Below are positions 27,382-34,502 of a stretch of 64,000 nucleotides of DNA, in pieces. Position 1 is the stretch's first letter. Each line of letters begins with the position of its first letter. The notes beneath the pieces are model-generated. The model did no database searches. It saw nothing but the letters and a program-made list of their open reading frames with translations, and was not told the DNA's origin. The DNA is from Candidatus Kapaibacterium sp. (GTDB lineage: Bacteria > Bacteroidota > Ignavibacteria > Kapaibacteriales > UBA2268). Position numbers and translations under genes: made by a program. The stretch is taken from NCBI GenBank assembly GCA_938031175.1, contig CALHGZ010000004.1, positions 193,635 through 257,634 on the forward strand. The letters run 5' to 3'.

Positions 27382-29754
27382 TTATAGCACAAAGTCGATA
27401 GCAAAGTATATATTGCGTTCTGCAGCAGGGAAAAATTCCTTTCCTTCTGCACCAGCAGCGTACAGCTTATTTAACAGATTATTCACTACTGCTCTAATTC
27501 GAATATTTTGTAAAGATAGTACATTTCTAAAATTATATCCCAATATCATATTCATAACAAAGTAAGGGTCGAGGATATTATCAGCATAATATCCACCACT
27601 ATTAGCAAGATAATCAATGATAAATTGATTGGTTCTAATTAAATCGTCAAAATTATCTGTTCGGGATTTTCCAACATATTTAGCAGATAGATTTGCGAAA
27701 AATTCACCAAATCGGTAATCAAGAGCAAAATGGGAGATGATATCGGGAAATCCAGCGATGTTATTCCCATTTAGAGCAACTTTTTCTGTGCCAGTATCAA
27801 ATAGATATTCAACAATTTTATTTTGGCTTAATGTTGCATTTGCAGATAAAATGAACGAGGAGTTGGTCGAGCTAAAAAGGAGTAAAGAGCCTTGAAATTC
27901 AAGTCCTACGTGTCTTGTTCGGGGTGCATTCTGGTCAACGGGATTACCAAAAATATCGAGACGTCCACTCTTTACTAATTCGTCGAAATATTCCATCCAA
28001 TAGAAATTAAAATTTGCATATAGTTTTGTGTTTCTGTAGATCCAACCCAATTCGAAATTTATCATTTTTTCAGGATTGACTAATGGTTTAGTAAAATCGA
28101 AACGTGGATCATCTGCAGTACCTTGGCTTTCGAATAAAGGCATAGCTCCGAAATATGAATCATCGGCAGCATAAAGGTTTCTCATTCGTGGTTCGCGCGA
28201 TGTGTATGCAAGCAGTGAATAAAAATTATTATTTTCATCTAAATTAAAGTTGATACCAATTTTAGGGTTTAAAAATAGATAATTGATTGCGAAAAGCCTA
28301 TTACCTGATAATGAACCGTCGAGATTTTTAAATCTGAGTGGTTTTTCTCTTGCTTTTTCATTCTCAATTGCATAGAGGTGGTTTGTTAACTGAGCTTCAG
28401 CAACAAAACTCAAATCGTCGTTGACGGAAAGTTTTCCTCTGGCGAATATCGAATATATATTCCTAATGCCTTCGTAGTAGTATATTTTACTGTCCGGGTC
28501 ATAATTTCCGGGTAGAATATCGGCGAATTGTATTTTACCCCAATGTTCTGATCGATGGAGGCGTAATTCAGCTCCAGCAGTGATTTCGGCTTTATCAAGT
28601 GAATAACTTAATCTCGGGATCCAGCCGCCGTGTTTATTATCCACAAATCCCTTGATAATCGAATTACTCGGATTATCGCTTGGATTAAAACCATATTCTG
28701 AAGTTAAGCGCAGCAAAGTAGTATCTGCCCAGGAAGCATCGTAATCAAAATATCCGCTTCCTGTGTAATAGAATAAGACTGATTTTAAACTCAATTTATC
28801 GCTTATTTTCCAATCGTTGAGGATTTCGTAGTGAGGTTGACTAAACTCTTCTATTTCCTGAGGTTTTCTTACTGACGTCCATTCATCAATAACATTCTTA
28901 CCGGTTGAATCATAAGTCCAATAACTGAGATTTAATCTCCTTAGTTTTGGATCTTTTATATAATCTTTAGGTAATCCGTTATAGACCAATCCGTCGGTTA
29001 ATGGACCACCGAAGATATTAATTTGGGTGGTAAAGTTATGATCGAATCTAACAGCGCTAAAAAAGTAACTATTTAGATAAGCCCAAGAATGATCCCGATA
29101 ACCTTCGGAATTAATTCGAGAGAGACGACCATAAAAAGCATAATTATCAACAAATCCGGATGAGAACTCTATGAGGTATTTGCTCATAGTTGGTACAAAA
29201 GTATTTGATGAGGTAAATTCCTGCCATCCGATGCCCGAGGACAATCTTATCGCTTTTGTATTAGCGAAGTTTGAAGTAGTAACATTAATACTACCACCGA
29301 TAGCTGGTGATCCGTAAATGTTCATACCAGCACCTCGTTGAATTTGTATATTGTCAGTGCTTTCAGCTAGATCAGGGAAGTCAATCCAATAAACGTTATG
29401 ATCCTCGGGGTCATTTTGAGGTACGCCATTAATCAAGACTGCTATGCGTCTTTGGTCGAATCCTCTCAGATTAAGGTTTGTATAGCCAATACCATTACCG
29501 CTCTGTGAATATGTAATAATTGATGGCATAAAATTTAGGAATTGTGGTAAATCAGTAAGCGTATAACTTTTTTGAATCTCAGCTTGGCTAATTTCGGTAA
29601 ATGGTACGGGTGTACGTCTTTCCTCTGCTCGAGTAGCAGTAACAGTTATGCTTGGAATGTAGTAGATTTTGATTGTATCTTGTTCTGCTTCTCCTGCTTG
29701 AAGGAGATTTAATAAAATGAGATTAAGCAAAAGGAAATTGATTGATTTAAGCAT
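27382..29754 (-). CDS. TonB-dependent outer-membrane receptor under TPP control (probable thiamine or precursor uptake)
   Basis: 790 residues from ATG 29754, chosen because GGAGG lies five bases before it; the longer frame to 29811 reads into the riboswitch leader. Signal peptide 1-21. A TonB-box-like start (TITVTATRAEE type: SITVTATRAEERR) is followed by the plug domain (~50-160) with 'NLNLRGFDQRRIAVLINGVP' and 'IQRGAGMNIYGSPAIGGSINV', then a beta-barrel ending in IYFAIDFVL with the C-terminal aromatic/hydrophobic residue. The TPP riboswitch in its leader points to thiamine, HMP or a related compound as substrate; THI-controlled TonB receptors are known in Bacteroidota. No other thi gene is in the window. 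Confidence 0.88.
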   Translation of the reverse strand: MLKSINFLLLNLILLNLLQAGEAEQDTIKIYYIPSITVTATRAEERRTPVPFTEISQAEIQKSYTLTDLPQFLNFMPSIITYSQSGNGIGYTNLNLRGFDQRRIAVLINGVPQNDPEDHNVYWIDFPDLAESTDNIQIQRGAGMNIYGSPAIGGSINVTTSNFANTKAIRLSSGIGWQEFTSSNTFVPTMSKYLIEFSSGFVDNYAFYGRLSRINSEGYRDHSWAYLNSYFFSAVRFDHNFTTQINIFGGPLTDGLVYNGLPKDYIKDPKLRRLNLSYWTYDSTGKNVIDEWTSVRKPQEIEEFSQPHYEILNDWKISDKLSLKSVLFYYTGSGYFDYDASWADTTLLRLTSEYGFNPSDNPSNSIIKGFVDNKHGGWIPRLSYSLDKAEITAGAELRLHRSEHWGKIQFADILPGNYDPDSKIYYYEGIRNIYSIFARGKLSVNDDLSFVAEAQLTNHLYAIENEKAREKPLRFKNLDGSLSGNRLFAINYLFLNPKIGINFNLDENNNFYSLLAYTSREPRMRNLYAADDSYFGAMPLFESQGTADDPRFDFTKPLVNPEKMINFELGWIYRNTKLYANFNFYWMEYFDELVKSGRLDIFGNPVDQNAPRTRHVGLEFQGSLLLFSSTNSSFILSANATLSQNKIVEYLFDTGTEKVALNGNNIAGFPDIISHFALDYRFGEFFANLSAKYVGKSRTDNFDDLIRTNQFIIDYLANSGGYYADNILDPYFVMNMILGYNFRNVLSLQNIRIRAVVNNLLNKLYAAGAEGKEFFPAAERNIYFAIDFVL

Positions 29755-29759
29755 AGAAA

Positions 29760-29764
29760 CCTCC
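29760..29764 (-). promoter_or_regulatory. Shine-Dalgarno GGAGG of the TonB receptor, within reach of an anti-SD
   Basis: GGAGG five bases before ATG 29754. CCTCCA at 29790-29795 (minus strand) can pair with TGGAGG at 29760-29765, which would hide this site. Confidence 0.7.
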
Positions 29765-29830
29765 ATTATATTTAACAATTGTTGCCGTTTGGAGGATTCT
29801 GATTCGGTCATTTGCGTGGGGATTAATTTT

Positions 29831-29913
29831 TCCGTTTCCCTACGCCGGTATTATCCGGATCAGGTTCAAGGAGTATAATCTCAGCTTGCTTATTGCTAAG
29901 CACCTCCAACGGA
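29831..29913 (-). ncRNA. TPP (THI-box) riboswitch
   Basis: Read on the minus strand, the leader has the conserved TPP aptamer parts in order: GGAGGTGC, CTGAGA (29879-29884), then the nearly invariant block at 29837-29864 that begins CCTGATCCGG and ends CGTAGGGA. The P1 stem closes perfectly with TCCGTT (29908-29913) and AACGGA (29831-29836). It senses thiamine pyrophosphate. It lies 76 bases before the TonB receptor start. The downstream sequence CCTCCAAACGG (29785-29795) can pair either with the aptamer's 5' strand or with the Shine-Dalgarno site, which suggests control of translation. Confidence 0.97.
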
Positions 29914-29917
29914 TAAA

Positions 29918-29925
29918 CAAATTTA
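29918..29925 (-). promoter_or_regulatory. Candidate -7 box of the riboswitch transcript
   Basis: TAAATTTG on the minus strand matches the Bacteroidota -7 consensus TAnnTTTG and ends five bases before the P1 stem of the riboswitch, which is where transcription should begin. No good TTG is seen at the -33 position. Confidence 0.5.
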
Positions 29926-29965
29926 CAAAAAATTTATTTATCTTGTAGATATGATTAGAATTTTC

Positions 29966-29996
29966 TTTGAACTTATTAGAAAATTGAATACATTTG
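29966..29996 (+). promoter_or_regulatory. Bacteroidota-type promoter of murA
   Basis: TTTG (29966-29969), 19 bases, TACATTTG (29989-29996): a full match to the -33/-7 pattern of Bacteroidota housekeeping sigma. The start of transcription would be about 30003, giving a leader of ~22 bases to murA. Confidence 0.7.
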
Positions 29997-30024
29997 CATT
30001 GCAGCATAAACCGTATTCTTCGAA

Positions 30025-31287
30025 ATGGATAAATTCATAATAAAGGGTGGTACTCGCCTGGAAGGAAGCATAAAAATTTCAGGCTCGAAGAATTGCTCCC
30101 TGGCACTAATGGCTTCTGTTTTGTTAGCTCCTGGGAAATATAAAATAATCAATACCCCTGACTTAAGAGATGTAAGTACAATGTCGCTTCTTCTTGAGAA
30201 TATGGGAGCGAAAGTAGATTTTTCTCAAAATCTTCTTACAATTGATACAACTGGAGTTAATTCCTATGAAGCACCTTATGAGCACGTCAAAAAGATGCGC
30301 GCTTCATTTTATGTACTTGGTCCATTGCTTGCTCGGTTTGGACGTGCAAAAGTATCTTTACCAGGTGGTTGTGCTTGGGGGCCACGTCCAGTTGATTTGC
30401 ACATCAAGGCAATGCAAAAGCTTGGTGCTATTATTTCAATTGAGAAGGGATACGTTATAGCCAAAACAAAAAAATTAAAAGGGAATTTGATTCATTTTGA
30501 TATTTCAAGCGTAGGTGCAACCGGCAATGCTCTCATGGCGGCAACATTAGCAAAAGGTACAACTGTCATAACAAACGCTGCTATTGAACCGGAAATAACT
30601 GCTTTAGCTGAAATGCTTGTAAAAATGGGTGCTAAAATAGATGGAATTGGAACCACAACTTTAACAATAGAGGGTGTTGATGAGTTGTATTCATGTGATT
30701 TTGAAAATATTCCTGATAGAATTGAATCTGCAACATTCTTAATTGCAGCTGCAATGACCAAAGGGAAGATTGAGTTAAATAATACAAATTACGAGCATAT
30801 GACTGCTGTTTTAACAAAATTAGAAGAATCCGGTTGCAAAATAAGTTATGACAAAAAGAACATATATCTTGAAATGGAAAATTCACCTATTCCAACTGAT
30901 ATAATAACATCAGTATATCCAGGGATACCAACGGATATACAGGCTCAATGGACAGCTTATATGCTATTGGCGAAAGGTACAAGTAAAATAACTGATACGA
31001 TATATTATGACAGATTTAAGCACATTCCAGAATTGATGCGACTGGGAGCTGATATAGATCTTGTCGAGAATACAGCCATTGTCAATGGAGGCAAGCAATT
31101 ATCCGGTGCAGTTGTTATGTCATCTGATTTGAGGGGTAGTGCCTCATTAATTTTAGCAGGTCTTGTTGCAAAGGGAACGACCGAGGTTTTACGTATATAT
31201 CATATTGATCGAGGTTACGAAAAAATTGAAAATAAATTAAATTCAATTGGAGCTAATATCAAAAGAGTGAAAACAGATATTATATGA
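30025..31287 (+). CDS. murA: UDP-N-acetylglucosamine 1-carboxyvinyltransferase
   Basis: 420 residues, usual length. It transfers enolpyruvate from PEP to UDP-GlcNAc, the first committed step of peptidoglycan synthesis. SGSKNCSLALMA holds Lys22; LPGGCAWGPRPVDLH holds the catalytic loop Cys116, the residue attacked by fosfomycin; 'SVGATGNALMAATLAKG' and DLRGSASLILAGLVAKG are the conserved domain blocks of the inverted alpha/beta barrel. The stop overlaps the next gene (envC-like) by four bases (ATGA). Confidence 0.96.
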   Translation: MDKFIIKGGTRLEGSIKISGSKNCSLALMASVLLAPGKYKIINTPDLRDVSTMSLLLENMGAKVDFSQNLLTIDTTGVNSYEAPYEHVKKMRASFYVLGPLLARFGRAKVSLPGGCAWGPRPVDLHIKAMQKLGAIISIEKGYVIAKTKKLKGNLIHFDISSVGATGNALMAATLAKGTTVITNAAIEPEITALAEMLVKMGAKIDGIGTTTLTIEGVDELYSCDFENIPDRIESATFLIAAAMTKGKIELNNTNYEHMTAVLTKLEESGCKISYDKKNIYLEMENSPIPTDIITSVYPGIPTDIQAQWTAYMLLAKGTSKITDTIYYDRFKHIPELMRLGADIDLVENTAIVNGGKQLSGAVVMSSDLRGSASLILAGLVAKGTTEVLRIYHIDRGYEKIENKLNSIGANIKRVKTDII

Positions 31288-32450
31288 GAATGAGGATACA
31301 TATAAAAGCAATTTTTTTGAGCCTGTTGATTCTCATTTCAGCTAGTTATAATTCAAATGGAGCTAATCAAAGTGAACAAATAAGTATTAAGCAAAATGAG
31401 TTGGAGCGAATCAGAAAAGAGATTGAACAAACGAAAAGGAGAATTGCAAATCTTAGTAGTAAAGAAAAAAGAGAAGCTAAAAGAATTAATCAGTATAAAC
31501 AAAATCTTGTTCGGCTTAACAAAAAACTACAGGTGATTAAAGCAAATATTCTAAAAATGCAAGATTCGATTAATTATCTTTCTCATGTTCTTACAGATGA
31601 AGAAAAAAAGCTTGTTAAGCTAAAGACAAATTATAAAAATCTATTAAGTAGTGTTTATTTGTCTCAATATGCAGATAATTATTTTAAATACAACGGTTCA
31701 AACGAGCTATCTCCATTAGATGTTTTTTACATGAAGTGGATTCAAAATCAAATTTCGACAACATTTGAAAAAATCAACAAATACATAGATTCGACAAAGA
31801 AGTTAATGAATATACTAGATAACATAAGCCGTCAACAAGAAATTATCAGACAGGCACACGAATCAGAGAAATCGAAGATTGACAGATTGGCTAAAAGAAA
31901 AAGCGCCGAATTAAGTAAGATAAAAACGGACAAAAACAAATTATTAAAGGAATTACGGGCTAAAGAACAAAGTGCCAAAAAACTACGTGCAATCATTGCC
32001 GAATTAATTAAAGCACAAGCAGCCGAAGATACAAAGCGATCACCAGTACAGAGTTCATCTAAATCAGTGGGATCATTACGATGGCCCAGCAGTAGCAGAA
32101 CAATACTCAGAGCATATGGCCAATCAATTGACCCTGTTACAAATTTGAGTTTCGATAATCCTGGTATAGACATAGCGGCTCCGTCAGGTTCTAATGTATA
32201 TGCTTCTGCAGCCGGCATTGTTAAGAAGATATATTGGCTGCCTGGTTATGGTACTTTAATTATAATTGACCACGGTAACAATCTGAGGACAGTTTATGCA
32301 AATCTTTTGAGAATTACAGTAAAAGAAGGGGATAATGTAACATCAGGTAAACTCATTGGATATTCGGGCGAATCACTAGATGGGCAGTGTTTGCATTTTC
32401 AGGTTTGGGTCGGAAATCAAAAAGTTAATCCCTTAAGTTATCTCAAATAA
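31284..32450 (+). CDS. envC: EnvC-like murein hydrolase activator (coiled coil + degenerate LytM/M23)
   Basis: 388 residues; signal peptide ~8-26. Residues ~30-115 and ~155-250 are long coiled coils rich in Lys/Glu/Gln. The LytM domain is at ~270-388. In active M23 peptidases zinc is held by HxxxD and HxH; here the sites read N292-PGI-D296 and C369-L-H371, so two of the four ligands are lost. This is what is known for EnvC, which does not cut murein but activates amidases. An AmiC-type amidase is four genes downstream. Translationally coupled to murA. Confidence 0.85.
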   Translation: MRMRIHIKAIFLSLLILISASYNSNGANQSEQISIKQNELERIRKEIEQTKRRIANLSSKEKREAKRINQYKQNLVRLNKKLQVIKANILKMQDSINYLSHVLTDEEKKLVKLKTNYKNLLSSVYLSQYADNYFKYNGSNELSPLDVFYMKWIQNQISTTFEKINKYIDSTKKLMNILDNISRQQEIIRQAHESEKSKIDRLAKRKSAELSKIKTDKNKLLKELRAKEQSAKKLRAIIAELIKAQAAEDTKRSPVQSSSKSVGSLRWPSSSRTILRAYGQSIDPVTNLSFDNPGIDIAAPSGSNVYASAAGIVKKIYWLPGYGTLIIIDHGNNLRTVYANLLRITVKEGDNVTSGKLIGYSGESLDGQCLHFQVWVGNQKVNPLSYLK

Positions 32451-32583
32451 TTTGCTGTTGTTGAAATTTCTGTTGAGTAAAATAGAGTTATTTAATCTTA
32501 CCTGTAGTAGTTTATTTCTCTTAATTTTTTTGTAAATTCTTGTTAATTACAATAAAAAATTAGAAATTTAGAGAAGTACTACT

Positions 32584-33549
32584 ATGGATAATTTTGAGAC
32601 AACTATAAGAGTAATAACTTATAGCACTCTGCTAATGTCCCTTATTCAATTATATTTACGTGCAAACAAAATTTGGAAGAGGAAGCATGAGCAAGAAGTT
32701 GCAGAAAGTCAATCTATTGCTGGTCTTTCCCTTCTAATGCTAAATTGTATGATATGGTTTGTTTATTATATCATAGAATCGGATATAGCCAGTTTAATTG
32801 ATACGGGAATCATAATGGCAGAGGCTTTTCTATTTTTATTAATCAGTACTGGTTTATGGGTAAAAAGGGCACAAAAATTGAGTTTTTGGAAATTAGTCAA
32901 ACAGGCACTAAAATTAGAAAGCAAGGAAGCTGATTATTTAATTAAGAGATTTTTCAAGCCAATTAATGCAGAGAAAATAATTCAAATGCTACATCAACTT
33001 GCAATGATTGATAATGAGCTTGACCCTAAGGAGCAGGCTATTCTTGAATCCTTTGCAAAAGAATGGAACATTGATTATTACCCTGAAAAATTAAACAAGG
33101 AGCATACAAAAATTAGTTCGCAAAACTATATGCGTTTGAGAAAAAGCCTCGAAGAATATTTGAAAATTGACCCTCCAATTGAACAGGTTGCTCAATTGCG
33201 GGATATGATGAATGCTATCATAAACGCAGATGAAAAAATCACCAAAGAAGAAGAATTGATTAGTGCTGAACTAATGGGTATTATTTCGAGTTATTTAGAA
33301 AAGGAAGAAAAAAAGGAAATGCATCACGTATTAATTGTGCCACAAAAACCTGAACACGAAAGTTTGATTCGTGAGCTGATGCCCGAGGCAATGAAAATAA
33401 ATATTTCTGGTGGTATTGCTTATTCAGTTGGGGCATATTATTCCCAAATATATGCGGAGATGATTTGCAGGCAATTCAGACAAGCAAAAATGTTCACAAT
33501 TGTCCACTCGCCAGGTGAAGACGAAGAATTAAAAATTTTAGATAATTAG
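32584..33549 (+). CDS. Membrane protein with TerB-like domain
   Basis: 321 residues. Two to three hydrophobic segments near the N terminus (~12-25, ~45-62, ~70-92). Residues ~130-240 have the TerB-like all-helical pattern with paired acidic motifs: 'LHQLAMIDNELDPKEQAILE' and, ~65 residues on, 'MMNAIINADEKITKEEELIS', which in TerB bind metal. The C-terminal ~70 residues are an alpha/beta part ending in 'VGAYYSQIYAEMICRQF'. Role unknown; TerB-like domains are linked to membrane-stress and metal sensing. Gap of 133 bases to envC without clear signals. Confidence 0.6.
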   Translation: MDNFETTIRVITYSTLLMSLIQLYLRANKIWKRKHEQEVAESQSIAGLSLLMLNCMIWFVYYIIESDIASLIDTGIIMAEAFLFLLISTGLWVKRAQKLSFWKLVKQALKLESKEADYLIKRFFKPINAEKIIQMLHQLAMIDNELDPKEQAILESFAKEWNIDYYPEKLNKEHTKISSQNYMRLRKSLEEYLKIDPPIEQVAQLRDMMNAIINADEKITKEEELISAELMGIISSYLEKEEKKEMHHVLIVPQKPEHESLIRELMPEAMKINISGGIAYSVGAYYSQIYAEMICRQFRQAKMFTIVHSPGEDEELKILDN

Positions 33550-33629
33550 AAGTAAATTTGGAAAATTATATATAATTTTGTTTTATATTAAACGTTATAA
33601 AATTTTTTTTTCAAAAATTTGGTGCAATC

Positions 33630-34364
33630 ATGACAAAAAAAATTTCATTGATATTAGCTATATTTATACTTTCCGCATGCAATGGTGAAAATAACCAAGT
33701 TAAAGATTTACCCGTTCCGACAAATGAAAATGATAAATTAAGTTATGTAATTGGCTATGGACTTGGTACTCAGATGGGTTCAGATTCAATTAATCCAAAT
33801 TATGATTACCTTTTGCTTGGTATTAAGAAAGGAATAATTCGAGATACAAGTTTTATGAGTCAGATTGAAATGGATATGGCTTTGATGAATTGGAGGGATG
33901 CAAGGGCAACGAAAAAAAGATATGATGACTCAATTATGCTTGCTCAAAATGCAATTGAAAATGCAAAATTTTTAGAAGAAAACAAAAAGAATCCCAATGT
34001 GAAAGTTACTGCTTCAGGTATGCAGTATGAGGTACTGCAGGAAGGATCAGGCGAAAATCCAAAGCTTGATGAGTTAGTTACTGTTCATGTCATTGGCAAA
34101 TTATTGAATGGTAAAGAATTTGATAATACCTATTCAAGAGGTCAACCTTATACAATGCCTGTTCAGGGTTCATTAAAAGGATGGGCTGAAGCACTACAGA
34201 TGATGAAACCCGGAGGGAAAATGCGTATTTATCTCCCACCCCATCTTGGATTGGGTGAACGCGGCGGTCCGGATATACCTCCCGGCGCCCTGTTAATATT
34301 CGATATCGAACTTGTTTCAATTGATGGTAAAGCTCCTCAGATTCAGCAACAACAAATACGTTAA
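33630..34364 (+). CDS. FKBP-type peptidyl-prolyl isomerase, lipoprotein
   Basis: 244 residues. Lipoprotein signal with a good lipobox LSAC (Cys17). N-terminal FkpA/Mip-like helical dimer domain ~35-120 ('KLSYVIGYGLGTQMGSD'). FKBP domain ~135-232: 'VTASGMQYEVLQEGSG', 'VTVHVIGKLLNGKEFDNTYS', 'GWAEALQMMKPGGKMRIYLP', 'LGLGERGGPDIPPGALLIFD'. It speeds proline isomerisation of envelope proteins and can act as a chaperone. A good terminator follows. Confidence 0.92.
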   Translation: MTKKISLILAIFILSACNGENNQVKDLPVPTNENDKLSYVIGYGLGTQMGSDSINPNYDYLLLGIKKGIIRDTSFMSQIEMDMALMNWRDARATKKRYDDSIMLAQNAIENAKFLEENKKNPNVKVTASGMQYEVLQEGSGENPKLDELVTVHVIGKLLNGKEFDNTYSRGQPYTMPVQGSLKGWAEALQMMKPGGKMRIYLPPHLGLGERGGPDIPPGALLIFDIELVSIDGKAPQIQQQQIR

Positions 34365-34390
34365 TTCCTTTGCATTAATAAATTATAGGT

Positions 34391-34423
34391 TGAGTAGTAT
34401 TAATTATACTACTCAGCTTTTTT
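34391..34423 (+). terminator. Intrinsic terminator after the FKBP gene
   Basis: TGAGTAGTAT (34391-34400) pairs with ATACTACTCA (34406-34415) over a five-base loop and is followed by GCTTTTTT. A classical Rho-independent form. Confidence 0.9.
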
Positions 34424-34473
34424 ATATTTTAAAATTTGTATAAAATTTATATTTAAAATTGTATATTTGAAAA

Positions 34474-34479
34474 GGGGGG
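34474..34479 (+). promoter_or_regulatory. Strong Shine-Dalgarno GGGGGG with no ATG at the right distance
   Basis: GGGGGG ends five bases before an in-frame ATT (34485); the first in-frame ATG is at 34503. Compare the G runs before 45611 and 53759, each 7-9 bases from an ATG. Either initiation is at ATT or the site is a coincidence. Confidence 0.4.
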
Positions 34480-34502
34480 ATAATATTGGTTTTTTAAAAC
34501 TG

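Noticed and set aside
29755-29811. 19-residue upstream extension of the TonB receptor
   Set aside because: It lies in the riboswitch expression platform; GGAGG is placed for ATG 29754.
33562-33579. Palindrome AAAATTATATATAATTTT after the TerB-like gene
   Set aside because: Only A and T; too weak to call as a terminator or operator.
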